From NCBI GenBank assembly GCA_029339195.1, contig JAPTJF010000024.1:208989-272988 (forward strand): 64,000 nt of DNA. Reading direction: 5' to 3'. Of the stretch, positions 36,025-46,675 are shown one piece after another. This DNA is from Micractinium sp. NFX-FRZ (lineage: Eukaryota > Chlorophyta > Trebouxiophyceae > Chlorellales > Chlorellaceae). The notes below the pieces were generated by a model, which did no database searches, had not been told where the DNA came from, and worked only from the letters and a program-made list of their open reading frames with translations. A program made the position numbers and the translations under genes. The first letter of the stretch is position 1, and each line of letters starts with the position of its first letter.

Positions 36025-39000
36025 AGGCTATGAACTAGTAAGGTGACTGCAGCAGCACTCACTTGCAGAGGACCTGGATGGCCTGCTTGTCAAAGTCGGT
36101 CAGCGCGGGCAGGTCGTTCTGCAGGTTGCTCAGGCTCTCTGCAGGGAGGGGGTGGGCGGCAGAGGGGAATGGGGGAGGCGGGTGGGTGAGGGCGTGGCCT
36201 ACAAACAAGAGCATTCCGAACACCGGGAGCGCTGTGTGGGGGCAGACGGTGAGCAGGCCCCTGCCCTGCCTTGCCCTGCCCTGCGTGCCGCCCACACCAG
36301 CTTCTGTCCCGCTTCATCCCACCCCACCCCACCGCACCGTTGGAGCGCTCGGTGTGGAAGCCCAGGAGGAGGGCCCCTGCTGCCTGTCCTGACCCTTCTC
36401 CCAGCACCCCACATATTGCTTGTTCTCACACACAACCAACACCCACCCACCGTTGGAGCGCTCAGTGTGGAAAACCATGAGCAGTCCGTCCAGCACGGCG
36501 TCAGAGTTGGCGGTGCACACCACGTTGTTGCCGCTCACCTCCTCAACCTGCAATCACAGAGGGAAGAGGTGCAGGAAGAGGAGCAGGACGATGGCAAGGG
36601 TGGGTGTGCGCGCGGCGGCGAGTCGGCAATGGCGGCGGCGCGCGGCACACGCCGCCCCGGTGCGCCGCCTCAAAGGTTGCGTGTTCAGAGGAAGGGTTAC
36701 CACGGCGCGGGAGCTTGGCGGCCACCCACGCACGCGCTCTCTCCGCATCAGCCAGCAGGCAGCCAGCAAAGGCAAGCAGCCAGGCAGCACAGCCGGGTGC
36801 AGGCCGCGTTTGCCTACGAGGGGACTCAAGGTCAACTCCCAAGCAAAGGACCAAAAAACCTTGGACATGTAAAGAAGCGAAGCTATCCGGAAATAAAAGT
36901 AACATCCACTATAGCAGCCAGGGTGCGGCCGCTCACCGTGAGGAAGACGGAGGATTCGTCGGCGCCGGTGGCCAGGTAGCGCCCCAGGAAGATGGAGTCG
37001 CCAGCCTGGCAGGTGGGTGATGTGGCACGATGACATGGCAGGGAGGGTGAGAGTCACGTGGCATGCTGCATCTCACAGCTGCTGTGACCTGGGGGCACGC
37101 GATGGGCAGCCGTCGCAGAGCACAGGCAGGGGACAGCACAACACAGAACAGCACGGCACAGCACAGCACGGCACGGCACAGCGTGGCGCAGCGTGCCTCA
37201 CCTCGCACATGGCGGGGAACTTGGGGTATGTGATGGGCAGCACCTCGTTGGTGCACTCGGCGCTGGTGTCGGTGGTGATGGTGACCTGGCGGGGGGAAGG
37301 CGGGGGGGAGGGGAGGGGCAGGAAGAGGAACGGGGGTCTGTGTGTGCGTGTGTATGTGTGTTGGGCTGGTGGCGGTGTGGGTGAAAGATCGACGCGCCCG
37401 TGCTGACGACGAGCTGGGCAGGGAGGGAAGGTGTATTGGAATAGGGATGCTGGTTGGGTAGGTGCTGCTCGACGGCACGCTGCGGCGTGAAGGGCAGGGG
37501 CAGCGTGAGAGAAGGCTCCGAGCAGCGCTGCCCCCACACTGTGCCCACCCCTCCCTCAAGGGCGCCTCTTGCACGAGTGCACTTTTAGATCCCCACCCGC
37601 CTGCTCAGTGCCAAGCCAGTGTCAGCTGCTCGATGCGCAGCACAGCACGCACAGCACAGCGCAGCGCAGCACGCACCCGCTGCCCCTTGGTGATCTTCAG
37701 CTGCTCAAAGATGCCCGGCCACCCGCTCTCGTCCACCCCGTATTTCCGCTTGATCATCAGCTCGCGGCCCAGGCAGTCCAGCATCACCGCGCACAGCCTG
37801 CACAGAGGGGACACAGCACAAGGAGGAGCACAAGCACACAGTGAGGTTAGGAGTGAAACAGTGTGGTGCACCCCCCGGCTGCCCAGAGTCGCCGCGCACA
37901 GCCTGCACACAGGGGCGTTGCTGGGCGATGGGTGCCAGTGGCGCGGTGGGACTGCAGGCAGTTGGGCACTACCGCACACAGCCTGGAGAGAGAGGATACT
38001 AGTGCACCATGTGGGCACGAGTCGCAGGGGGGGCAAAGTTGGAGTACGGCCCTGGCAGTCCAGCAGCGTCGCCGCACGCAGCGGTGGTGCAAGTGTGTGG
38101 ATGGGCCAGTAGCTAGGGATCCAGGCGCGGCACGAACACAGTCCAAAAAACAAGGCCAAGGGCGCGCCCGCCTCTTGCTGTTGTGCCTCGCGCCTTTTTA
38201 ACCGAGCAGCAAACAAGCATGCCGGCAATGACAAGGGCGCGCCCGCGCACCTCTTGGTGCGGCGCATCGCCTCTTGCAGGTTGAGCAGCGAGGTGCGGTG
38301 GTATTCGATGGGCGCCCACGTGAGGTCGATGCGCGCGCACGTCACCCCCGCCTCCAGCAGCGCCACCAGCTTGTCCACCGTCTGGCAGGCGGGGCCCACG
38401 GTGATGACGACTGCAGGCCGGGGGGGCGGGGGGGGGGGGGGAAACATTCAGATACACCATCAGGTGAATGGCAGAGCAGGAATCGGAGGGCTCACGGTGA
38501 TGACGAATGCGAGCGGGGGAGGGGGTCCCGGGGCGAGGGGGCAGGGGGGCAGCAGCAACACAGGTTGAGGGCTGGACAGGAGATGGGGGCAGGCGGGGCC
38601 CATGGTGGTGACGGCTGCACGTCGGGTAGTTTGGCAGGAGATGGGAGCGGGTGGCAAATGGGCCAGGAGGTGGATGGCAAGGGTGCAGAGAACACAGTGG
38701 AGGGCTAGGCGAAGAGGCAGGAGATGGGTTGGGGGCGGGAGTTGGGAGAGGGGGAGGATGAGCGGGTGCTGGGGCAGGGTGGGGGCAGGAGACGGGCAGG
38801 CGGGCGGGGTCTGCAGTGATTCCGGCAGCAACCGTGGGGCGAGGGAGCAGGAGGGGAGACGAAGAGAGCGGGAAGGCGAAGAGAAGTTGGGTGGAGAGAG
38901 GGGCAGAAGGCAGGGGAAGCGGGTGGAGATGGGGAGGTGAGGGGGAGGTGAGGGTGGAGGCGGTCAAGAGGCCAGAAGACATGAGCGGGCATAGAGGCAC

Positions 39001-39571
39001 GGCGCCAGGAGGTGAGAAAAAAGTGATGCTAGGAAGGGAGGGATGCAGGCGGGCGAACACGGGACGCGCACTGAGGTGGGAGGATGCAGGGACGGGTGCG
39101 GCGATGCACAGCCAAGAGAAGCGTGTGTGGCACGGGCGACAGAAACGGGCCCAAGTGGCTCGGCCAGCAGGAGGCGCCCGCCAGAATGCTGAGGAAGTTT
39201 GCACAGCCGTGTGAATTCATTGATTGATCGAGCACAACCGGCGCCACAGGAGCAACCACAGCCTGCAGCTGCGCCACGACTGCGGCAGCCGGGGCGGCAG
39301 GCAGCCGCTCGCCGCGGCCCGCCTGGCAGATAGCAGGGCGGCTGGCGCGCTTGCATTGTGGGCGGCGAATTTGTGGGGCCCGTTAGCGGCCCTGGGGCGT
39401 TCAGGGCAAGGGAGGGTCCGCGGGGCAACAAAGCCCCAGCGGCCAGGGCAACTCACTCTTCGTCTTGGCTGGGGTGCTGCCCTCCTTGGGCAGCGATGTC
39501 AGCACTTGCGCGAAGTCATCGTTCTTGAAAAAGTGGCACTTGGCCTTGGTAATATGCTGCCGCTGCGCCAT
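30261..39571 (-). CDS. Plant-type cytosolic pyruvate kinase
   Basis: Twenty exons, all in phase: 39571-39457, 38410-38251, 37797-37677, 37285-37202, 37005-36937, 36547-36451, 36138-36063, 35658-35556, 35335-35231, 34837-34719, 34436-34330, 34030-33963, 33804-33662, 33240-33119, 32586-32413, 32123-32005, 31720-31649, 31021-30939, 30624-30588, 30515-30261; 742 residues. It makes pyruvate and ATP from phosphoenolpyruvate and ADP. Landmarks: [33 protein letters not shown] (E281, metal ligand), [11 protein letters not shown] (N305, where many kinases have the RGDLG Asp; plant cytosolic forms also have Asn), [54 protein letters not shown]. No transit peptide is evident, so cytosolic. An Ala/Pro-rich tail ending [16 protein letters not shown] depends on a 72-nt last intron; without it the frame stops at 30555 (668 residues). 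Many introns hold copies of exon edges. Confidence 0.92.
31001..31245. repeat. Tandem copies of pyruvate kinase exon 18 acceptor junction
   Basis: The true acceptor (exon starting 31021) lies in TTGTGCCCGGCGGCCTGTG. Copies with the same exon edge plus intron edge are centred on 31098, 31153 and 31230 (successive spacing 77, 55, 77). The copies at 31021 and 31153 also share about 20 bp of intron (AAAAGAAGACAGATGGGAC). Confidence 0.85.
31418..31680. repeat. Copies of pyruvate kinase exon 17 donor junction
   Basis: The donor-side edge CACCTTGAGCATGTCGATG (true exon end at 31649) recurs at 31558 (91 bp away) and, as CACTTTGAGCATGGTGATG, at 31450 (a further 108 bp). The outer copy also repeats the neighbouring GGTTAGGGTGATGCACGC segment seen at about 31613. 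Confidence 0.85.
32888..33150. repeat. Three copies of pyruvate kinase exon 14 donor junction
   Basis: The true junction at 33118/33119 (CTCACCGGTGTGCGTCACC) is echoed at 33005 (114 bp) and 32894 (111 bp). Both copies keep the exon part, including ACCACCTTGAGCTTGG in the first. Confidence 0.88.
33222..33348. repeat. Copy of pyruvate kinase exon 14 acceptor junction
   Basis: CATGTTGCTGCCCACGCTG at the true acceptor (exon start 33240) is repeated 92 bp away at 33332, including the following GCGGGAGGG of the intron. Confidence 0.88.
34397..34641. repeat. Three copies of pyruvate kinase exon 11 acceptor junction
   Basis: The true exon start is 34436. A nearly perfect second copy sits at 34529 (93 bp) and a third at 34636 (107 bp). 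In translation they read [24 protein letters not shown] and [12 protein letters not shown]. The first two are joined by one open minus-strand frame. Confidence 0.92.
35843..36076. repeat. Duplicated CTG arrays plus copy of exon 7 donor junction
   Basis: Intron 7 of pyruvate kinase has (CTG)n runs at 35843-35870 and 35988-36024. The exon 7 edge CAGCACTCACTTGCAGAGGA (true junction at 36062/36063) is repeated at about 35902-35921. A GCTATGA(G/A)CTAGTAAG segment also occurs beside both arrays. Confidence 0.8.
37783..38080. repeat. Copies of pyruvate kinase exon 3 acceptor junction
   Basis: GCGCACAGCCTGCAC at the true acceptor (exon start 37797) recurs at 37902 (105 bp). Weaker forms lie near 37985 and near 38057-38075, the last retaining GGCAGTCCAGCA from inside the exon. 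Confidence 0.8.
38395..38625. repeat. Copies of pyruvate kinase exon 2 acceptor junction
   Basis: CACGGTGATGACGACTGC (exon start 38410) is echoed at 38506 (96 bp) and 38614 (108 bp) with progressive decay. Confidence 0.7.
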
Positions 39572-41768
39572 GTTGGGCACAGGCCCTAGCCGATGGGGTT
39601 GGAGGCTGGAGCGGGGTCCTGAGCTGTCGGTGGGTGCCCCGAGACTCTATTTCCCGTGCCGATGCTGGACAGCGGATGGCCGGCGGTGGAGACATCCCAG
39701 GCATGCACTGGCGGAGGTACACCAGCCGAGGTACACCTCCCGCTGCGCCAGCATCGTCTTCCGCCAGCTCCTTGTAGCAGGCACATTGTGGAAAGGCGTG
39801 TCGGAGGTCCTTTTGGAGCTGCGGGAGGGGCATGCAAGCCGCATCGGCCCAGATGCATGGGGGGAGTTGTGTTTGCAGCCTCTTGCTGCATCTGAGCGGA
39901 CGAGCAGCCGCTTTGGCACGGGAACACACAACGTATTGCAAGAGGGCGGCTTGCGGGCGCTGGCCTGGGGGCGGCCGCGGTCGCGCGCACCGCCGCCGTT
40001 GCCGCCAAGTGGCCCAGCATCCCAGTATGCGGCCGCCGCCGCAGCTGCCCAGTTCTGCCCCATTGCCGTCCAGGCATATTGCTGCACATGCAGTGCGCAA
40101 TTGCACCTGCTGGATGCTGCCAACGTGGGGCTGTGCTGCAACAGGCTGAGTCGGAGGTGTGGCGGTCGCCGTGCATGTGCACGTCAAGGTGCACCTGCAG
40201 GCGCTGCCACTGCCCACGCCATGCTGGGATGGGAGCAACGCACACATGGGAAGGGGCACCGGAAGAGAGGGAAAGAAGTGCAACTGTATTGTTAGTGGGG
40301 GCACACTGGCGGCAGTTTGGTTCCGCACCCACGCAGCGTGGTGTTGCCGCCACTGCGTGCCGAGGAACTTGAGACCTCCGCTGATGAATCCGGGGGTCCA
40401 GTCTGCAGCACAGTACTCAAACTTCTTGAAGAAAGAGCAGGATTGGTGCTGGGAGAACGTGCTATAGTCCCAGGCCCGACGACTCCTTGACTGCTGCTGC
40501 ACACCGCTTGTGGGGCTGCACAGGTCACTCCCGGCCCTGCCGCTCCTGGGCCTGCTGCTCCATTCCTCTGGCTGCCCAAATCCTGCTTGGGACCCACGAT
40601 TGGCACAGCACGCCGCTGCTGCATGCCGAGGCACGTGCGGCGGCAGGTGCAGCTGCGGCACTGCCACAGCTCATGTCCGATGGCGCTGCCAGAGCAGGTA
40701 GCCTGCATTTGCCATCCATTGGTTGCCAGTTTGCTCAGCCTCATCTAGTTGAGTTTGATGCATTGTGTGTGCGTGGCTTCCACTAGGCACCGGCAGTGCC
40801 CAGGCAATCAGCATGGGCGCATGTGGGCGCGCACACGCGGCGGAAGCTAGTGCACCTGCTGGCACTGATGCGCCGCTCCTCTGCTCCCCCCACCCCCCCT
40901 TCCTGCCTGATCCTCCGCCTGCATCCCTTGCCTGCATGAGTGTCGCAGTCCAGTCGGTGGTCAATTCTTGAGCCACACACAGGCTCTAAGAACCCCCCAT
41001 GCGGTCCAACCGCATCACAGACCCTGCAGCAATTACATGGTGTAATGAGTATAAGAGAAAGGAGTAAGGACTGCTGCCTGTAGGTGAGAAGGCGTCCCGC
41101 AGCTTTCATGCCATGCGTGCTGTGCACCATCCAAGGAAGTTCCAGCGCGACCCCTCCCCCTCCTCTGAACTGAACTGAACCTAATTCATTTCAGGAACCT
41201 GAACCCAATTCATTTCAGGGTGCAGGATCACGTGCACAACTCCACACCAACCTTGCTGTGTGTCGCCACTAACGGGGCGAGCTCCACACCCAACCGCAAC
41301 CCAGGTGCCCGCACTTCCGACAGCATGGAACAGCACATTGCCTGCCTGCTTGTGAGCTGCTTGCGCTGCTGCACGCGAGGCCAAGCCGGCGCTCCGTCCT
41401 GGGCTGCGTCTCCTCACTCTCCCCAGACTTCACCCCACCCCAATCCACCCCCCCGCCACTGCCGCCTACTCACCCTCGGCATGTGCATCACTGGGCAGGG
41501 CACCTATACCTGACCCCCGCTCATGGGCTAGTGCCACTGCCCAGCAAAGAAGAAGAGGAAGGGACACTCTGCCGCTTCACCCTCTGTCTCAATCCCTCCC
41601 GCCTGTGGTTTCAGAACCTGACGTTCAACGGTCCCGCCGCTGCGGTCCCGCCTCTGCTGACCGGGCGGCTCACCCCTCCCTTCTGCCCCCCTCCCTTCTG
41701 CCCCCCTCCCCCGCCGGCCCACCCTCGGCCTTCTTCCCACTGATATCTCCCCCCAGATCCGGTCCGAG
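39572..41768. other. Divergent intergenic region, pyruvate kinase and solute-binding-fold gene
   Basis: 2.2 kb between two divergent starts. Long open frames on both strands lack recognisable domains and I do not call a gene. It should contain both promoters. Confidence 0.45.
41175..41219. repeat. 21-bp direct repeat, period 24
   Basis: CTGAACCTAATTCATTTCAGG at 41175-41195 is followed by CTGAACCCAATTCATTTCAGG at 41199-41219, with one mismatch. It is an unusually AT-rich motif for this genome and might be a regulatory site; function unknown. Confidence 0.8.
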
Positions 41769-44700
41769 ATGGCCCCACGCTCAGCAATTACCGCCAGCCT
41801 GCTCCTGGCCACTCTCCTGGCGGCTGCCTGCCACGCCGCCACGGGTCGCGGCCTGCTGCAGGCCGCCCCGGCGGACGGGGGCGGGGCCACCAAAGTGGGC
41901 GTGTGGAAAGACATGCCCGAGCCCTCCAAATGTGAGAGCGGGCGGCGGGCAGGCGGGGCAGGCGGGGCAGGGGCGATTTGATAGCGTGTGGGTGGTGCCA
42001 AGGAGGGTGGGAGGTCAGCGGGCACCCCTCGCCCCCGCCAGCACCAGTCAGCTAGCTGGCGGGCCATCACTCGCACGTGGGTCTACCCCGACACCCACAA
42101 CATAAGCGTGCCCCCCCCTGCCCTTGGTTCTTTCCCCGCCCCTGTGCAGCTTTCGAGGACGCCATCCTCAAGCGCGTGGATGAGCTGGCGGGCCTCAACT
42201 CGCAGGTGGTGGTGCTCGACACGCTGGACGAGCGCATCACGGCCCTGGAGAACGGCACCGTCAACTGGGTGATTGCGGGTGCGCGCGCTGGGAGGCTGCC
42301 TGTGGGAGCACCTGGGTGGGTGCAGGTGCACTGGCTGCGTGTGCACTGGAGGGGTGCAGGTTCGCTGGGCCGCCTTGTGCTGCCCATGTGCTAGCCACGT
42401 GTGCGCTGGGAGGTAGCAAGTGTGCACACACGGCGTCACTGCCGTGCGGGTGCCAGAGCCGGTTACACTGCGCTGCACTGGCAGGATGCGCATGGCAGGC
42501 ACCTGCACAGTGGAGCATGCATGCATGCATGCATGCATGTTGTGGTGCCGCTTGCCAGCCTGCAGCCTGAGCCACCCTGCGTGCGGGTAGCCTGGACTTG
42601 CTCACCTGGACTTGCTCACCGTGTCCTCAACTAGGGGAGCTGTGTGCCTGTGTGCAGGGTTCTCGGTTACGCCTGAAAGGGCGCAGCGAGTGCTTTATGT
42701 GGAACCGTATTACTTTTCTGCGGGTAAGGCGCATGTGGAGGGTGTTTCTGGGAGGGTGGGGGTGGGGCAGAGCAGGCAGGCGGTGGGTCGACGTGGCCGC
42801 ACCACAGCATGCACGCCGCGCGCTGGGCACACAGACGGCACGCTCCAGAGGCAATGCGCCCCCAGCTGCTCGCACTAGCCTGGTGTTACTGAGCAACTGC
42901 CGGCTGGGTGTTGCCAGAGAGAGGAGCACCCGCTTTGCCGGCGACCGCATGCACATGAGGGCACGCAGGATGAGCAGTGCACACACACCCTCCCAGGCCT
43001 GCCTCCTCATATCCCCCGCCTGCCCCCCGCCTGTTGCACAGCACCTCGGGGCCCTGCTGCCACACTTCCCATCCCCTCCACTCCTCCCTGCCAGTGCCGT
43101 GCCTTGGTAGACGTCTGGTGCGCCCAGGAATGCTGCCTCAAGCTCATGCCTTTGGGCTGCAAACTCCCCTCCCCGCCACCTCACCCCCCTCCTCCCCACT
43201 CCCTGCAGGTGCCGTCCTGTTCACGCCCCAGGGCAACGCGCCAGAGGGCGTCCAGGGGTGGGAGGACCTGAGGGGCAAGAAGGTGGTCGCCCTGCAGGGT
43301 GCGTCGCCTGCGCAGCTGGGGAGGGTGGGTGGGTGGGTGGCCAGCGCCCTTTTGGAGGGTGGCCTGGGTCGCTGTGCAGGGGTTGGGTGGGGCCCGGAGC
43401 GGGCCGGTCTGCCCTCGTGGGAGAGGGGGGCCCTCTCCCACCATCCCGCCTCAACCCCGGCAGCGCAAGCTGGCTGGGGCAGAAGCAGAGTGCATGGGCA
43501 ACTGGTGTGTCCTCCCCCAAGCTGACCTTGTGTCCAGCAGCAAGGGCAGCGCTGGGCCCCAGCCGGGGGCGGCGCGCTGGCGTGTGCCTTGGCGCTGCTG
43601 CCAGTGGCTGGCATGCCCCTGGTACATGCAGCGCTGCCCGGGCCGCCTGGCCCTGGCGGCAAAGCGCATCGCCCCTGTGCCCACCTCCCAGTCGCAGTGC
43701 ATGCGTCCGGTAGCTCATCAGCCCTCCTCCTGCACTCTTCCTTTCCTCCTTCCTGCTGCTGCGCTGCTCAACGCCTCCTCCCCCTGCCGCACTGTTCCTT
43801 TCCCCTCCCTGCTGCTGCGCTGCTCAATACATCCTCCTCCTGCTGCGTGGACTGACTGCCCCGTCTTCCCGCTGCAAAAGGGAGCCGAGGGGAATGGGCA
43901 GGGAAGGCCACTGTGTCATGCGGCCGCCCCGTGTCCCGCTGTACTGCCCCACAGGCTACTATGCCAACGACGCTCTGGAGAAGCAGTATGGGGCCCAGCT
44001 CGTCTTTGCCACCGACCTGGCCGGTGAGTTTACATGTTCACAGCCCAGAACAGTACTGGCTGGCGCCAGGCAGGACGGTGCAGGCAGAGGGCGGGGTGGT
44101 GGCCTCCGGGGCAGCGGGCGAATTGAGCATGTGCTGTGTTGTGTTGTGGTGTTGCAGCGGGCAATGGCCTCCCCCGCAAGTTGCGCTGCTATCCGCGGTT
44201 CTGTTGTTGACTACTGCTCAGGGCCTCCCCCTTGCGTGCTCGGCATGCCCCTCTTCTCTGCCCCCACTGGGCCTGCCCCTGCCCGGCGACCTGCCCCTGC
44301 CCTGCTGCTGTGGCCTCTGCCCCACCCCACGCCTGCCTGGGGCGCCCCCCTGCTGCCCTTCCCCTCGACTGCCTGGGGCCTCCCCCTGCTGCCCTGCCCC
44401 ACGCCTGCCTGGGGCGTCCCTCTGCTCTGGAGCCCTTTGGGTTGAGGCAGAGGGGTGCTTGACAGACTCGGCTGGACGCCCGCTGGCCCCTCCCCCCTGC
44501 AGACGCCGCCCGCCGTGTGCAGCAGGGCGAGGGCGTGGGGTATGTGTACGACAGCACTGACGTCACCCCGGCAGCAGGTGGGGGCCTCAAGATTGTCGCC
44601 TCCCTCCCGCCCCTCCTGCCCACCCCCTACGGCATCGCCGTCAAAAAGGGGGACACCCAGCTGGCCGACAAGTGAGGCCAGCGGCTGCATGTGCTGTTGC

Positions 44701-45327
44701 TGTTTGGGGGTTTATTCCTCTGGCCGGCATGCTGTGCGCGCTGGGCGAGGGGGTGTCGGGCCTGCGGGCCAGCCGACGCGCCGGGTGGGCGTGGGCTTTG
44801 TGGGGCCTCCCACTCACAACCGGCGGTGGGTGGCCAGCCATGCGGTGGCCAGGCCTGCCTTTGCTCTGCCCGCTAGACTGCCGAGCAGTGTGCAATGTGC
44901 CTTGATGACCCGCCCTGCTGCCCGCCTGCACTGCACTGCCTGCAGGATCTCCAAGGCACTGATGCAGATGGCCACTGGCGGCGCCGACAGCGACCTCGCC
45001 CGCTTCGAGAAGGTGGGCGCTGGCTGGCAGCCTGGGTGGCTGGCTGGCTGGCTGGCTGCATTGAAACAGCTACTATTGTACTCTGTCTGTTGCCGGCCCA
45101 TATACACAGTTCCTACAGATTCCACCTCCATATACCCTCCTCCCCATAGGCCGTCTCCCTCCCGCCCGCCAACTCCGCCCTGACGCCTCACCTGCCTCCC
45201 CTCCCCTCCCCACCACCCCGCCCAGATGTACTTTTTGTCGGCTGGAGCCCCTCCCAACCCAGACCTGGCAGCGCTGGTCGCCGACCCCTCTGCCAAGACC
45301 CTGCTCACCACGCCCATCACGGGGTGA
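41769..45327 (+). CDS. Secreted bacterial-type solute-binding (SBP family 3) protein
   Basis: Eight exons: 41769-41931, 42150-42278, 42658-42723, 43209-43298, 43955-44023, 44503-44671, 44946-45012, 45226-45327; 284 residues. Residues 1-24 are a signal peptide (ITASLLLATLLAAACHA). The rest follows the periplasmic-binding-protein-like II fold of family-3 amino-acid-binding proteins: FEDAILKRVDELA, VNWVIAGFSVTPERAQRVLYVEPYYFSAG (domain 1), then GVQGWEDLRGKKVVALQGGYYANDALEK (hinge and domain 2), and LPTPYGIAVKKGDTQLADKISKALMQM. The TPER...PY arrangement is the typical ligand-binding region. No membrane segment or receptor domain follows, so it is probably extracellular or vacuolar. Ligand unknown; amino acid is a family-based guess. 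Introns and neighbours show it is nuclear, possibly of old bacterial origin. Confidence 0.82.
42515..42540. repeat. (ATGC)n microsatellite in intron
   Basis: About six ATGC units in intron 2 of the solute-binding-fold gene. Because GCATGC is self-complementary the run can form hairpins. Confidence 0.9.
43725..43850. repeat. 57-bp tandem duplication in intron 4
   Basis: GCACTCTTCCTTTCC...TGCTGCTGCGCTGCTCAA occurs twice with offset 57 (43732 and 43789). Pyrimidine-rich; intronic. Confidence 0.8.
44329..44430. repeat. Three copies of a ~36-bp unit in intron 5
   Basis: Units starting near 44329, 44366 and 44401 share GCCTGCCTGGGGC and CCCTGCTGCCCT. Intronic tandem repeat in the solute-binding-fold gene. 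Confidence 0.8.
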
Positions 45328-46390
45328 GGGCAGCCCCCCGTCTCGAGACGAGCAGCCTGAGTGAGCAGCTCATAGAGCTGTCAGCTGCCTTGGGCTGGGC
45401 ACACCGCACTCTCGGGGCCCTTTGCCGGGCCGCGCCTGCCGGCACCCGTCTCCGGCTCCGACCCAACAGACCCCTCCAGCCAAAGCCAGCCTGAGCAATT
45501 GCCGTTATTGCCCTGCATGCGGCTGAGCAGGCGCCAGGGTCTCTTTCCTGAACAGTCCAGACCAACCCCTCCTGGCTGGAAGCGCTCCCCGTTGCCACCG
45601 CTCCGAGCACGCGACCTGCTGGCAAGAACAGGGCACTGCTGCATGCACACGGCGCCCGATCGAATCAAAAAATAAAATTGCGCCATGTACAGCGCACCAG
45701 AGTGCACCACCCGCATGTGTGCAAGTTTTTTTGGCCTGTGCTAAGGGCCGCCGAACGCGGCCTTGTAAATACTTGGCAGTGTGCTGAGGACAGGCATCCA
45801 CCGGTGACCACCGGTGACGCACAAGCAAGTGATGGCACTGGGCATGTGGGGCCAAGCAGGGCGGTCGCTGGCGTCCCGAGTTTCAATGGGGTCAAGGACT
45901 CAACTGCGCATAGTATCACAGCTTGTTACTTTTGACACGGATATATATTGGTCTGCTTGTTGGCAAGGGCTTCCCAACCACCGGGCGGCGGCAGGAACTG
46001 GAGCAGCGGTGCTGCCGCCAGCGACGTCATCGTCATCTTGTTCTTCTGTCTGAACCGATTGCCACGCGGCGGCTGTCTCCACTACAGCCTCCTGGAAGCT
46101 GTATGGCACGCGCCAATCTACCACACACGGCGTGCCAGCAAGTGCGCCAGTTGGCGCCGCGTTCCATGCTGCTGCACCGTGCGCGTGGTGACCATGCTGC
46201 GCCTCCTCGGGTCTTCCATGTGCCGGCCCGTTGGACAGTGCACTCATTCATTAATCGCTCTCAACACGCCACCTTCCTGCTCCTGGCCTAGCTCTCCGAC
46301 TTCTATCCCCTACAGCCCTCCCTGAGCACGATCCGGCCAATCTTTTTTGCCTCGCCGCGTTCGCCCATTCCTCGGCCCTCCCTCGCTACC
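45328..46390. other. Intergenic region with possible TATA box
   Basis: 3' UTR of the preceding gene, then the probable promoter of the small ORF. ATATATATTG at 45941-45950 is the best TATA-like element I noticed in the window, about 440 bp before the ATG. Confidence 0.4.
45764..45768 (+). promoter_or_regulatory. TGTAA poly(A) signal, solute-binding-fold gene
   Basis: TGTAA about 440 nt past the stop, in an AT-richer stretch. Confidence 0.55.
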
Positions 46391-46675
46391 ATGATGACCC
46401 TCGCGCACGCTCGCGCTGCTCTGCCCGCGGCCGTGAGGCCGGCCACATCTCGTGCGCCAGCCAAGGCTCCGCATCCGTCCCCTGCGCTGCACGTGCCCGG
46501 CTCCAACCACATCCTCCCCCTCAAGCCCGCCGCTGCGGCCACTGTGGCGGCCCCCGTGGTCGCCGCTGAGCAGGTGGTCCAGGCGGCCCCGGCCGGCCTG
46601 GCGACCGCCGAGTCGGCGCAGCCCAAGCAGCGCTCGGTCATCGACCGCCTGCTCCACTGGGAGGACTATCAGTGA
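46391..46675 (+). CDS. Small unknown protein with plastid-leader-like N-terminus
   Basis: 94 residues in one exon. The start MMTLAHARAALPAAVRPATS, rich in Ala, Arg and Pro, resembles a chloroplast transit peptide. The middle is Ala/Pro/Val-rich and the end, KQRSVIDRLLHWEDYQ, looks like a folded conserved tail. I do not recognise the family. The ending is uncertain: TAT CA|GTGAGA at the stop is also a good donor, and an acceptor CCTTGCAG near 47318 could replace the last residue with about ten others (HRCAVMTHNA). A TGTAA lies at 47409-47413, which would fit either form. Confidence 0.5.
   Translation: MMTLAHARAALPAAVRPATSRAPAKAPHPSPALHVPGSNHILPLKPAAAATVAAPVVAAEQVVQAAPAGLATAESAQPKQRSVIDRLLHWEDYQ

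Noticed and set aside
39516..40667. Minus-strand open frame of 383 codons overlapping the pyruvate kinase start region
   Set aside because: No domain, biased composition, and it runs antiparallel to other equally long frames; probably intergenic.
41769..45327. Bacterial contamination as the source of the solute-binding-fold gene
   Set aside because: It has seven phase-consistent GT-AG introns, a eukaryotic-style poly(A) signal and algal neighbours.
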